Shown: positions 1 to 7,931, numbered from the stretch's first letter. The stretch: 64,000 nt of DNA from Mycolicibacterium flavescens (GCF_001722335.1 NZ_MIHA01000009.1:124001-188000); one strand, 5' to 3'. Made by a program: numbers and translations. The notes: generated from the sequence alone by a model not told the origin.

Positions 1-306
1 CGGGAGTTGGTCGCTGAACGGCAGCGCGTCGCGGTGCTCGTCGATCAGCGCCCGCACGCGGGCTTCGTCGAGACCTTCGAGCGCGACCGGGAACTCGGCC
101 AGGAAGCCGGTCGTGGAGGTGCACGAGGAGTACGTGTCGGGATCGCCGACGACGGTGAGAACCTCGTCGTAACCGGTGACGACCATGACGCCGTGTACGG
201 GTTCGCGCAGCACCGGGCTGGTCTCGCGCATACGGCGGAGCACCGGGTACGGGTCGGCGACCAACGCGTCGGGGTGAAAGAAGTCGAGCGCATCCAGGGT
301 CGTCAC
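1..306 (-). CDS. Cytochrome P450, N-terminal part (runs off the window)
   Basis: The first 102 codons are inside the window; the heme-binding part lies beyond it. The start is GTG at 306, with GGAAGGA about 5 nt upstream. The visible protein (VTTLDALDFFHPDALVADPY, then PVLRRMRETSPVLR and GVMVVTGYDEV) has the usual order of a class I bacterial P450 N-terminus: a proline-rich entry, then the A helix and the first beta strands. P450s are heme monooxygenases that take electrons from ferredoxin. It is transcribed away from the TetR gene at 423 across a region holding three copies of one operator-like motif, so control by that TetR protein is likely. The substrate cannot be inferred. Confidence 0.85.
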   Translation of the reverse strand, partial: MTTLDALDFFHPDALVADPYPVLRRMRETSPVLREPVHGVMVVTGYDEVLTVVGDPDTYSSCTSTTGFLAEFPVALEGLDEARVRALIDEHRDALPFSDQLP

Positions 307-319
307 AGCAGTCCTTCCA

Positions 320-378
320 GACCAAACGTACAGGGAACTACTGACCAAACGTACAGGACAAAACTGTACGAATGGTCA
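320..378. promoter_or_regulatory. Probable TetR operators between P450 and tetR
   Basis: GACCAAACGTACAG occurs at 320-333 and again, preceded by T, at 342-356. The near-complementary CTGTACGAATGGTCA follows at 364-378. The last two form an inverted repeat centred near 360, and the first is a direct repeat of the left arm. Placement between divergent P450 and tetR genes suggests autoregulation and repression of the P450. Binding is inferred, not shown. Confidence 0.6.
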
Positions 379-422
379 GCTAAAGTGTGAATGTCAGCAA
401 GCCCACAGGAATGAGGCGCCAG

Positions 423-989
423 ATGAGCACCCACCCGGTCGAGGTCGGCGGACCGACGCGGCAGCGCCTCATCGACGTCGCGATCGAGCTGTTCAAACAG
501 CACAGCGTGGCCGGTACTTCGCTGCAGATGATCTCGGACGAACTGGGCCTGACCAAGTCGGCGATCTATCACCACTTCCGCACCCGCGACGAACTGCTGA
601 CCGCGGTGATGGAACCGCTCATCGGTGAAGTGGGCGCGCTCGTCGTCGCCGCCGAGAAGCACCGCGGACCGCGCGCCCGCGCCGATCATCTGCTGCAGGG
701 TTATGCGGCGCTGGCCGCGGCGAACCGTGAGCTGATCCCGTTGTTCACCGGCGACCCGAGCGTCGCTGCACTGCTGCAGGCCCGACCCGACTGGGCGGCG
801 GTCGTCGAGCGGCAGATGATGCTGCTCGCCGCCGTGGAGCCCGGACTCGGGGGCCAGGTGAAGGCCACCCTCGTCATGTCGGGCATCGCCTCAGCCGCGG
901 GTGTCGACTACGGCGACGTCGACGAAGCGACGTTGCGCGACCAGTTGCTCGCGGCCGGCCGGCGCACGCTGGGGCTGCGCGTGCGGTAG
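423..989 (+). CDS. TetR family transcriptional regulator
   Basis: This is a 188-residue one-component repressor. An N-terminal helix-turn-helix is clear at about residues 12-60 (TRQRLIDVAIELFKQ, then LGLTKSAIYHHFRTRDELL), followed by an all-helical ligand domain of unknown specificity. ATG 423 is preferred over the in-frame GTG at 387 because GAGGCG lies just upstream and homology to TetR proteins begins shortly after; ATG 411 is also possible. It is divergent from the P450 and separated from it by the repeated GACCAAACGTACAG motif, which is the likely target. The inducing ligand may be the P450 substrate (inference). Confidence 0.9.
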   Translation: MSTHPVEVGGPTRQRLIDVAIELFKQHSVAGTSLQMISDELGLTKSAIYHHFRTRDELLTAVMEPLIGEVGALVVAAEKHRGPRARADHLLQGYAALAAANRELIPLFTGDPSVAALLQARPDWAAVVERQMMLLAAVEPGLGGQVKATLVMSGIASAAGVDYGDVDEATLRDQLLAAGRRTLGLRVR

Positions 990-1008
990 GGACGTACGCT
1001 GATCGGCG

Positions 1009-1362
1009 ATGCCAGAGGATCCGAGCGGTGAGCAGGAACCGGACTACCGGTTCACGCTGGCCAACGAGCGCACGTTTCTGGCCTGGATCCGCACCGCGCT
1101 GGCGCTGATCGCCGGCGGCATCGCGGTCGTGCAGTTCGTGCCGTCCTTCGGGATTCCGGGGGTGCGTCACGGTCTCGGCCTCGCGCTGACCGCGGGCGGG
1201 GGTGCGCTGGCGGCGCTGGCGGTGCGGCGTTGGCGACAGGTGCAGTCGGCGATGCGTCGCGACGAGGATCTGCCGCCGACCCGCGTGCCTGCGCTGCTCG
1301 GCGGGGCGTTGTTCGTGGTGACCGTCGCGGTGCTGATCGTGCTGATCACCTGGCCGGCCTGA
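1009..1362 (+). CDS. DUF202 (YidH-type) membrane protein
   Basis: A 117-residue integral membrane protein. After a short acidic cytosolic N-terminus it carries the DUF202 signature FTLANERTFLAWIRTALALI, then three predicted membrane helices at about residues 24-45, 55-73 and 92-115. The family is widespread and its function is not established. It sits one base before a second DUF202 gene, and such pairs are frequent in actinobacteria, which suggests that the two products form a complex. Translation starts at ATG 1009. A long hairpin follows the pair. Confidence 0.85.
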   Translation: MPEDPSGEQEPDYRFTLANERTFLAWIRTALALIAGGIAVVQFVPSFGIPGVRHGLGLALTAGGGALAALAVRRWRQVQSAMRRDEDLPPTRVPALLGGALFVVTVAVLIVLITWPA

Positions 1363-1363
1363 G

Positions 1364-1687
1364 ATGAGTCGACGCGCACCCTCGAAGCCGGGGCTGGCTG
1401 CCGAACGCACTCTGTTGTCCTGGGAGAGAAGCTCATTCGGGTTCCTCGTCGGCGGAGCGTTGGTGATGCTGCGCCAGCACGGCCCGCTGGGTCCGGCGCG
1501 GACGGCGTTGGCGGTCCTCGCGGTCTCGCTGGCCCTGCTGGTACTCGCGCTGGGGGTGCGGCGGTCACGCCGGTTCCGGATCGTCGGCGACGGGCTGGTC
1601 ACCTCGGCTCCGCACCTGGAGGTGGTGGCGATCGGTGCAGCGACCGTCGCGTTCGCGACTGCCGTCGTCGTGGTGCTGCTCTCCTGA
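1364..1687 (+). CDS. Second DUF202 family membrane protein
   Basis: 107 residues, starting one base after the stop of the upstream DUF202 gene, so probably translationally coupled. LAAERTLLSWERSSFGFLVG corresponds to the ANERTFLAWIRT motif of the first copy. Predicted helices lie at about residues 24-42, 49-68 and 88-106. It is shorter and more divergent than its neighbour. Function is unknown. Heterodimer formation with the upstream protein is inferred from adjacency and from shared family membership only. Confidence 0.8.
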   Translation: MSRRAPSKPGLAAERTLLSWERSSFGFLVGGALVMLRQHGPLGPARTALAVLAVSLALLVLALGVRRSRRFRIVGDGLVTSAPHLEVVAIGAATVAFATAVVVVLLS

Positions 1688-1695
1688 ACTGCGCG

Positions 1696-1754
1696 GCGAG
1701 TGGCCAGTTAACCAGCGCGGCGGGGCGGATTGCGCGCGATAAGTGGCCACTCGC
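1696..1754. terminator. Long-stem hairpin after the DUF202 pair
   Basis: GCGAGTGGCCA (1696-1706) pairs perfectly with TGGCCACTCGC (1744-1754), giving an 11-bp stem and a 37-nt GC-rich loop. It begins nine bases after the DUF202 stop codon and has no U tract. It is a plausible intrinsic terminator or transcript-stabilising hairpin of the long-loop kind seen four more times in this window. Confidence 0.5.
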
Positions 1755-1859
1755 GACAGGAGACAAGGCCAGTCGTTGTTTGCTGAATCCACCTCGGGCG
1801 AACGCTGGCCGTCCTACCATCGGGGCACGCACCAGGCAGCTGATCCGGTGGAGGTTCGC

Positions 1860-2138
1860 ATGCTCAAGCTCACGTGCGCGGCGGCCGCGGCCGCTGTCGC
1901 TGCCATCGTGTCCGCCCCCGGCGCGGCGGCCCAGGAAGACGACTATCTCGCCGGCCTGGAGGACCGCTACCGGTTCCTCACCGCCGAGCAGATGTTGACC
2001 GAGGGCTACCGGGTCTGCGCGCTCACCAGCGCCGGCGCGCTGTCACCGGACGCCGCCGCGATGGTGATGCGCGACCTGGAGGTATCGGTGGGCCCGGCCA
2101 TGGACATCGTCAGCGGCGCCGTCCTCAATCTCTGCTGA
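1860..2138 (+). CDS. DUF732 secreted protein
   Basis: 92 residues, starting at ATG 1860, which places an Ala-rich Sec signal peptide at residues 1-22 (cleavage after GAAA). The mature part has the DUF732 pattern: a tyrosine/leucine segment (DDYLAGLEDRYRFL), GYRVC, and a C-terminal cysteine, so one disulfide between Cys51 and the final residue is likely. DUF732 proteins are abundant small exported proteins of mycobacteria with no known activity. A longer in-frame reading from 1743 exists, but it would bury the signal peptide. The gene stands alone between the hairpin and the convergent dehydratase gene. Confidence 0.85.
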   Translation: MLKLTCAAAAAAVAAIVSAPGAAAQEDDYLAGLEDRYRFLTAEQMLTEGYRVCALTSAGALSPDAAAMVMRDLEVSVGPAMDIVSGAVLNLC

Positions 2139-2159
2139 CCAGGCCGCAGCCGGCCGTCG

Positions 2160-3191
2160 TCAGCGGAAGCGCACGTTCAGGGTGGCCAGACCGAAGATCT
2201 TCTTGCCCGCGGACTTCGCGCCGACGATGACGACGCCGGAGCGGGTTTCGGGATCCAGCGACTTGACCTTGCCGCTGAACTCGATGTCGGCGCCCTCCTT
2301 GGCCGACACGATCGCGGGCTGAGACAGCCGCACCGCGTAGCGCGTCACCGCGCCCGGATCACCCGACCACGTCGAGACGAACCCGGCGCCCAAACCCATG
2401 GTGAGCATGCCGTGGGCGATCACGTCGGGCAGGCCCGCGAGCTTGGCGATCTCCTCGTCCCAGTGGATCGGATTGGCGTCGCCGGCGACGCCCGCGTAGT
2501 TCACCAGGTCACCGCGGGAGAGCCGGGTGTGGTGGACCGGAAGTACGTCGCCGACCTTCACCTCGTCGAACGACGGCGTTCCCGGCGTGCGGCTCAGTCC
2601 ACCCTCGGAGACAGTGATCGCCCCCTCGGGACGCACCGTCTTCTCGTACGCCTCGGGGTTGCTGCCGATGTCGAGGATGTTCATGTCGTGCATCATGGCG
2701 TTCTGCACGGCGACCTTGACCCCGGCGTCGATGTCCTCGGCCGTCACACCGACGACGGTCGTGTGCAGCGTGTGCACCCGCTCACCGGCGGCGTCGGTGA
2801 AGGTGTTGGTGACGGTGATGAAGTCGCGGCCCGCCGTGCGACGCACCGACGACAACTCGACGTCGATGACCAGTTCGTCCCCGGCGACGATCGGGCGGTG
2901 CTGTTCGAAGACCTCTTCGGTCTGCAGGTAGGTGTCGTAGCCGACCACGATCTCCTCGAACATGCGGCGGTTGCACTGCATACCCGGGGCCGAGGTGAAC
3001 GTCAGCGGCGCCACGACGTCGGAGTAGCCCAGCTTGGCCGCGGCGTCGACGTCCCAGTGCGCGGGATGGTAATCCTGCACGGCACGGGCGTATTCGCGCA
3101 CCTTCTCGCGGCCGACCAGGTAGGTGCCGTCCATCTGGTAGTGGTGGCCGACCCGCGCTTCCAACGCCGAGGTCTCTGCGGAAGCTGTCAT
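2160..3191 (-). CDS. Fused HadA/HadB-like (3R)-hydroxyacyl dehydratase
   Basis: 343 residues holding two hot-dog folds in one chain. The N-terminal half (about 15-160, with VGREKVREYARAVQDYHPAH) is like the substrate-binding HadA subunit. The C-terminal half (about 200-340) contains LSRGDLVNYAGVAGDANPIH and HGMLTMGLGAGFV, the hydratase-2 motif with the catalytic Asp/His of HadB. Mycobacterial FAS-II HadAB/HadBC enzymes dehydrate 3-hydroxyacyl-ACP during mycolic acid elongation. Fused versions like this one are known in mycobacteria and may act on acyl-CoA or acyl-ACP. The ATG at 3191 is used rather than the longer reading to 3428, because the homology begins there. Confidence 0.87.
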   Translation of the reverse strand: MTASAETSALEARVGHHYQMDGTYLVGREKVREYARAVQDYHPAHWDVDAAAKLGYSDVVAPLTFTSAPGMQCNRRMFEEIVVGYDTYLQTEEVFEQHRPIVAGDELVIDVELSSVRRTAGRDFITVTNTFTDAAGERVHTLHTTVVGVTAEDIDAGVKVAVQNAMMHDMNILDIGSNPEAYEKTVRPEGAITVSEGGLSRTPGTPSFDEVKVGDVLPVHHTRLSRGDLVNYAGVAGDANPIHWDEEIAKLAGLPDVIAHGMLTMGLGAGFVSTWSGDPGAVTRYAVRLSQPAIVSAKEGADIEFSGKVKSLDPETRSGVVIVGAKSAGKKIFGLATLNVRFR

Positions 3192-3483
3192 AACTGTGCT
3201 CAACTCTTCTGCCGGCTTGTCGCGGAGGCCGACCCAAGCACAGTAACGCCCACACGACCGGTCCAGACAATCCGCTCCGCGTTGCCGTGCGGTCAGGCCG
3301 ACCCGGCGGGTGACGAAAAACCCTGCCGTCGCTGCGACATCCGGCCCGGGTTTGGGAGGGCAGCGGCGGGGTAAAGCAGTGTCCGCCGAGTCTTTCAGAG
3401 CGCAGAGACGTATCGGGTGACCGGCCACCCCGATGCTGATCGGCGCGCTCGACCGGCAGTCCGACGTTCACAAGGAGACCCCG

Positions 3484-4551
3484 TTGCTCCGCATTGCTTC
3501 TGTGCCCGCTTCGCACGTTTACGTGCGGCACCTCGGCGATCCGCAGGGGCGCGACGACGTGGTCCGCCTGGCCGACCCGGTACCTGCCGACGGCAGGACC
3601 GTACCGGGCGGGTGGTGGCCACCGCTGATGCTCGAGCCCGGGTGGGTCACCGCCAACCACCACCGGTTCGACGTCTTCCACGTCCATTTCGGATTCGACG
3701 CCGTCGGCGCCGATGTGCTGACCGCGGTGGTGCAAGGGCTCAAGGCCTTCGACAAGCCGCTGGTGTACACCGTGCACGACCTGCGCAACCCGCACCACCA
3801 CGAACCCGACCAGCACACGGTGCAGCAGGACGTGCTCGTCGCCGCGGCGGACGCTCTGATCACGCTCACCCCCGGCGCCGCCCGCGAGATCAACCGGCGC
3901 TGGGACCGGCGGACCCAGGTGCTGGCCCACCCGCACGTCCTGGACAAGTCGCACATCGAGCGGCCCCGCCGCGCTGCGGACCGCTTCGTCGTAGGGGTGC
4001 ACGCCAAGAGTCTGCGCGCGAACATGGACACCGTCCCGGTGGTGGCGGCGCTCACCGAGATCCTCGCCGACCTGCCGAACACGTTGCTGCGCATCAATAT
4101 TCACGATGAGGTCTTCGACCCGGACAACTACTGGTACTCGCCGGATGTGGGTGCGGCACTGTCGGAATTCAATCGGCACGAGCACGTCGACGTCTGTGTG
4201 CACCCCTACTTCACCGAGGACGAGCTGTGGGACTACCTGGCCGGACTGTCGGTGTCGGTACTGCCCTACCGGTTCGGCACACACTCCGGGTGGCTCGAGG
4301 CGTGCTTCGATCTGGGCACCGCGGTGATAGCCCCGAGCTGCGGCTTCTATGCCGAGCAACGGGAATGCGGAGTGTTCACGTTCGACGAGCACGAGTTCGA
4401 CAGCGGCACGCTACGCGCAGCGGTGTCGGCCGCGTACGCGCGGTGGCGGAGCGGTCAGCCTGCACCCCGCAGCACGTGGTCGGGTCGGCTGGCCGAACGG
4501 ACCAGCCTGGCCGAGGCTCACCGCGCGGTGTACGAATCGGTGCTGCGATGA
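3484..4551 (+). CDS. Glycosyltransferase family 1-like (GT-B fold)
   Basis: 355 residues if translation begins at TTG 3484, which has AAGGAG six bases upstream; the in-frame ATG at 3433 has no such site. The chain starts with a beta strand (LLRIASVPASHVYVRHL). DVFHVHFGFD and VYTVHDLRNP are typical of the N-terminal Rossmann domain of GT-B enzymes. A C-terminal donor domain includes VLPYRFGTHSGWLEACFDLG, the counterpart of the EX7E region of GT4 enzymes. A cytosolic enzyme using a nucleotide sugar is likely. It is the first of four glycosyltransferase genes with overlapping ends (ATGA with the next gene). The sugar and acceptor are unknown. Confidence 0.82.
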   Translation: MLRIASVPASHVYVRHLGDPQGRDDVVRLADPVPADGRTVPGGWWPPLMLEPGWVTANHHRFDVFHVHFGFDAVGADVLTAVVQGLKAFDKPLVYTVHDLRNPHHHEPDQHTVQQDVLVAAADALITLTPGAAREINRRWDRRTQVLAHPHVLDKSHIERPRRAADRFVVGVHAKSLRANMDTVPVVAALTEILADLPNTLLRINIHDEVFDPDNYWYSPDVGAALSEFNRHEHVDVCVHPYFTEDELWDYLAGLSVSVLPYRFGTHSGWLEACFDLGTAVIAPSCGFYAEQRECGVFTFDEHEFDSGTLRAAVSAAYARWRSGQPAPRSTWSGRLAERTSLAEAHRAVYESVLR

Positions 4552-5783
4552 CGCGACCACTGCGAATCGCGTTGATCGCGTCGTGCCGATTCCCCATCCG
4601 GCAGCCGTTCGCCGGCGGACTGGAAGCACACGTCTGGCATCTGGCCACCGCGCTGGCCGAGCACGGGCACGACGTCGCGCTGTTCGCGGCCCCCGGTTCG
4701 GACGTGTCGCTGGGATGCAGCTCACTGAAGGTGTGCGAACTCGAACTCTCAGCAGCCGCCCGCGCCGACGTATCGATGCCCGCGCAGGGCTTCATGGACG
4801 ATCACCATGCGTACCTGTCGCTGATGGTGCAGCTGGCCGGGTCGCACCGCGACAGCTTCGACGTGATCCACAATCACAGCCTGCATTACCTGCCGGTGGC
4901 GATGGCGCCAACGCTGTCCACACCGATGCTCACCACCGTGCACACCCCGCCGACGCCGTGGCTGGAGTCGGCCGTCAAAGCCACCGGCGGCCGCGGGACC
5001 CGGTTCGCCGCGGTCTCCGAGCACACCCGGGCGGCGTGGGCTCCGGTCCACGACTCGTTCACGGTGGTCCCAAACGGAATCGACGCTCGGCGTTGGCCTC
5101 TGGGCGACGGCGGCGAAAGCGCGGTGTGGTTCGGCCGGATCACACCGGAGAAGGCACCGCATCTGGCGGTCGCGGCCGCGCGCCTGGCCGGTCGCGCGAT
5201 CAAGCTGGCCGGCCCCATCTCCGATGCCGCGTACTTCGCGACGCAGATCCAGCCCCTGCTCGGCGACGACGTCCGCTACGTCGGTCACCTGACCCAGCAG
5301 CGGTTGGCCGACCTCGTCGGCAGGTCCGCGGTGGCGCTGGTGACCCCGGAGTGGGACGAACCTTACGGACTGGTGGTCGCCGAGGCGATGTCCTGCGGCA
5401 CACCGGTGGTCGCGTTCGGCCGCGGTGGAATCCCGGAACTCGTCACGCCCGAGTCCGGGTGTCTGGTGCCGCCCGGAGACGTGCAGGCGCTCGCCGCAGC
5501 CATCCCCGCCGCCGCCCGCCTGTCCCGGCGCCGGGTCCATGAGCACGCCGTCGCGCACTGCTCGGCGACGGCGATGCTGCACGCGTACCTGGCCCTGTAC
5601 CGACAGATGATCTCAGCCGAAGGCGAACCCGATGATCGGTTACTACATCCACCACCACGGCTACGGCCACCTCGCACGGGCGGTCAGCATCACCTCGCAC
5701 TTGCGCAGGCCGGTGACAGCCATGACCTCAGCGGTTGTGCCACCTCAGCATCCGTTCTCGGCGGTCGTCACGCTACCGCGTGA
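4548..5783 (+). CDS. GT4-type glycosyltransferase with out-of-frame C-terminal tail
   Basis: 411 residues, start ATG 4548 overlapping the previous stop as ATGA. The N-terminus has the GT4 acceptor-domain pattern (FAGGLEAHVWHLATALAEHG, DVIHNHSLHYLPVA). The C-terminal domain has VWFGRITPEKAPHLAV and EWDEPYGLVVAEAMSCGTPV, the EX7E donor-binding motif, then GGIPELV. Normal GT4 homology ends near residue 360 (YLALYRQMI). The reading frame then continues for about 50 residues through the start of the next gene, giving a 152-nt overlap. The tail is Pro/Arg/His-rich and looks like shadow translation. Either the gene lost its original stop or the sequence has an indel near 5620-5780. Confidence 0.85.
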   Translation: MTRPLRIALIASCRFPIRQPFAGGLEAHVWHLATALAEHGHDVALFAAPGSDVSLGCSSLKVCELELSAAARADVSMPAQGFMDDHHAYLSLMVQLAGSHRDSFDVIHNHSLHYLPVAMAPTLSTPMLTTVHTPPTPWLESAVKATGGRGTRFAAVSEHTRAAWAPVHDSFTVVPNGIDARRWPLGDGGESAVWFGRITPEKAPHLAVAAARLAGRAIKLAGPISDAAYFATQIQPLLGDDVRYVGHLTQQRLADLVGRSAVALVTPEWDEPYGLVVAEAMSCGTPVVAFGRGGIPELVTPESGCLVPPGDVQALAAAIPAAARLSRRRVHEHAVAHCSATAMLHAYLALYRQMISAEGEPDDRLLHPPPRLRPPRTGGQHHLALAQAGDSHDLSGCATSASVLGGRHATA

Positions 5784-6609
5784 CGACGAGGCTGAGGAGG
5801 TCCACGAGCCGACCGCCAACGGGGCGCTGCACTGGGCGCCGCATCTCGACCGCGGCTACAGCCGGCGGATGCAGCGCATCGCGGCGTGGGTGGCCGACGC
5901 CCAACCCGAGGCTGTCGTGGTCGATGTGTCGGTGGAGGTTGCGGTCTTGGTGCGGTTGCTGGGGGTTCCCACCGTCGTGGTGGCGCTGCCCGGTGAACGG
6001 ACCGACGCCGCGCATCGGTTCGTCCACCAGCTGGCCGACCACATTCTGGCTGCCTGGCCCGCCGAGTTGAACACCCCATCCTGGCTCAAACCCCATGGGA
6101 GCAAGGTCAGTTACGTCGGGGGCATCAGCCGTTTCGAACACCGCACACCGAAAGCCCCCTCCGGTGGCGCGCGGCCCCTGGTGCTGGGTGGCGCGGCCGG
6201 ACCTTTCGGGACGGACTGGGGCGATCTGACCGTCCTCGGCGGCTCGTCAGGCGTCTGGACCGACGATCCCTGGCCGTATCTGTGCGACGCCGACCTCGTG
6301 ATCAGTCACGCCGGTCAGAACAGCATCGCCGATATCGCCGCCGCGCGCCGACCCGCGGTGATCCTGCCGCAACCCAGACCGTTCGACGAACAGCTCGCCA
6401 CCGCAACGGTTCTCGATCGGCATGGGCTGGCGGCGGTTTCGGCTCGGTGGCCGTCGGTCGAGGGTTGGCCGGCGCTGCTGCAGCGCGCCCGGTCGATCGA
6501 TCCGAACCGGTGGAGGCGCTGGCGGGTTGACGGCGCCGCGGCCAGGGCGGCTGCGGCGATCGAATCGACAGCGGCGCGATGCCGCAACCGCCTGGTGCGC
6601 AGCGCATGA
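5632..6609 (+). CDS. MurG/GT28-like glycosyltransferase
   Basis: 325 residues. The N-terminal motif IHHHGYGHLARAVSI matches the glycine-rich acceptor loop of MurG/GT28 proteins. The C-terminal motif SHAGQNSIADIAAARRPAVI with LPQPRPFDEQ is the UDP-sugar binding signature of the family. ATG 5632 is the only start consistent with this N-terminus, although it lies 152 nt inside the upstream glycosyltransferase frame. The MurG context (mur genes) is absent, so it is not the peptidoglycan enzyme. It more likely transfers a sugar within an unidentified glycan or glycoside made by this operon. Confidence 0.85.
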   Translation: MIGYYIHHHGYGHLARAVSITSHLRRPVTAMTSAVVPPQHPFSAVVTLPRDDEAEEVHEPTANGALHWAPHLDRGYSRRMQRIAAWVADAQPEAVVVDVSVEVAVLVRLLGVPTVVVALPGERTDAAHRFVHQLADHILAAWPAELNTPSWLKPHGSKVSYVGGISRFEHRTPKAPSGGARPLVLGGAAGPFGTDWGDLTVLGGSSGVWTDDPWPYLCDADLVISHAGQNSIADIAAARRPAVILPQPRPFDEQLATATVLDRHGLAAVSARWPSVEGWPALLQRARSIDPNRWRRWRVDGAAARAAAAIESTAARCRNRLVRSA

Positions 6610-7430
6610 AGACCGCGGTGATCACCACGGTGCACGGACGACATGTGCACCTGCGCAACCAGATTCGCGGATTACGCTACGCCGACTCTGACTGGGACCA
6701 CCATGTCGTGGTGGCCCTGGGTGACCCCGGGGTCGGGCGGGAGGCGCGTCGGGACGGACACCGGGTGGAGGTCGTCGAGCTGGCGGCGACATCCCCGCTG
6801 CCGTTGGCCAAGGCGCGCAACGCCGGTGCACGCTGCGCGCTGGCCGCCGATGCGGAACTGCTGGTGTTTCTCGACGTCGACTGCATACCCGCCGCGGGCA
6901 TGATCGCCCGTTACCGCCGGGTGGCAGAGCTTTCCGAGCACCGCGACGCGCTGCTGTGCGGGCCCGTCACCTACCTGCCGCCGGCGGGACCCGGTGGATA
7001 CAACGTCACCACCCTCGACCGGCAGACGCGTCCGCATCCGGCCCGTCCCGCGCCCGCGGACGGCACGGTCCTGTCCACCACCGACTACGCGTTGTTCTGG
7101 TCGCTGTCCTTCGCGGTTCGACGCGCGACCTGGGAGCGCATCGGCGGCTTCTGCGAGGAGTATGTCGGTTACGGGGGAGAAGACACCGACTTCGGGCAGA
7201 CGGCGGCGGCGCTGGGCGTGCCGATGCGCTGGGTGGGCGGCGCGCACGCCTACCACCAGTACCACCCGGTCGAGAATCCCCCCGTCCGCCATCGCAGTGA
7301 CATCGTGCGCAACGCACGAATCTTCCATCGCCGCTGGGGAATATGGCCGATGGAAGGATGGCTGACGGAGTTCGCAGAGCGCGGCGTGATCACCCGCGAC
7401 GCCGACGGCACCCCGCGGCTCACCGGTTAG
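6606..7430 (+). CDS. GT-A fold glycosyltransferase, galactosyltransferase-like
   Basis: 274 residues, ATGA overlap with the GT28-like gene. The GT2-type nucleotide-sugar fold is visible: AVITTVHGR at the N-terminus, LAKARNAGARCALAADAELL, and a DVD metal-binding triad (FLDVDCIP, about residues 97-104). Near residue 190 GYGGEDTDFGQTAAALG matches the C-terminal GGED motif of beta-1,4-galactosyltransferases (Glyco_transf_7C), which positions the acceptor and supplies the catalytic acid. A cytosolic enzyme adding Gal, GalNAc or another hexose is plausible. It ends four bases inside the convergent marR gene. Confidence 0.85.
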   Translation: MKTAVITTVHGRHVHLRNQIRGLRYADSDWDHHVVVALGDPGVGREARRDGHRVEVVELAATSPLPLAKARNAGARCALAADAELLVFLDVDCIPAAGMIARYRRVAELSEHRDALLCGPVTYLPPAGPGGYNVTTLDRQTRPHPARPAPADGTVLSTTDYALFWSLSFAVRRATWERIGGFCEEYVGYGGEDTDFGQTAAALGVPMRWVGGAHAYHQYHPVENPPVRHRSDIVRNARIFHRRWGIWPMEGWLTEFAERGVITRDADGTPRLTG

Positions 7431-7855
7431 GCCAACGCGTCGCCGACCTTGTTCAGAAGGTCGGTCAGCCGGCTCTTCTCGGCGGCGCTGAGCCCTGCGA
7501 ACATCTCCTGTGCGGCGGCGCTGTACTGCGCCCGCCAGCTCCTGGCCTGCTTGCCGCCATCCTTGGTGGTCGTCAACCGCACTGCGCGACGGTCAATTTC
7601 GTCCTGCTCGCGGAGCACGAGCCCGTCGCGCACCAGCGCATCGACCAGGGTGGACGCGGTGGCCTGGGTGATACCGACAGCGCGCGCGACGTCGGCTGAG
7701 CGGACCGGCTGCATGCGCTCGATCTCGGAGAGCAGCTTCGCGCGCGGGGTCGAGACTTCCCGCCCGCCGAGACGCTCGTCGAAGGCTCGCACGATCGACT
7801 TGGCGGCCCGGCCGAAGGCGTCGGCAAGTTCCACGGCAGCCCGCTTTTCGTCCAC
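7427..7855 (-). CDS. MarR family transcriptional regulator
   Basis: 142 residues from GTG 7855, chosen because GGAGGAGA lies about 7 bases upstream. The longer reading to ATG 7927 would run through a palindromic operator. The winged helix is at about residues 30-105 (PRAKLLSEIERMQPVRSADV, AVGITQATASTLVDALVRDG, then the wing EQDEIDRRAVRLTTT). No redox-type cysteine is present, so it is not an OhrR-like peroxide sensor. It is divergent from the aldo-keto reductase, and a TTAGA/TCTAA palindrome lies between them. Autorepression together with control of the reductase is the simplest model. Confidence 0.88.
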   Translation of the reverse strand: MDEKRAAVELADAFGRAAKSIVRAFDERLGGREVSTPRAKLLSEIERMQPVRSADVARAVGITQATASTLVDALVRDGLVLREQDEIDRRAVRLTTTKDGGKQARSWRAQYSAAAQEMFAGLSAAEKSRLTDLLNKVGDALA

Positions 7856-7919
7856 GGCGAAATCTCCTCCGATCGGTTGACCCAGATTATCAGCCGCCGT
7901 ATATTTCGACGCACGATAG

Positions 7920-7931
7920 TTAGACATCTAA
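7920..7931. promoter_or_regulatory. Putative MarR operator palindrome
   Basis: TTAGACATCTAA has perfect 5-bp arms (TTAGA/TCTAA) around CA, a typical MarR half-site arrangement. It lies 13 bp before the aldo-keto reductase start and 65 bp before the marR start, so one dimer could shut both genes. Confidence 0.5.

Noticed and set aside
5632..6609. Peptidoglycan MurG
   Set aside because: GT28 motifs are present, but no division or cell-wall (dcw) neighbours; three other glycosyltransferases surround it.
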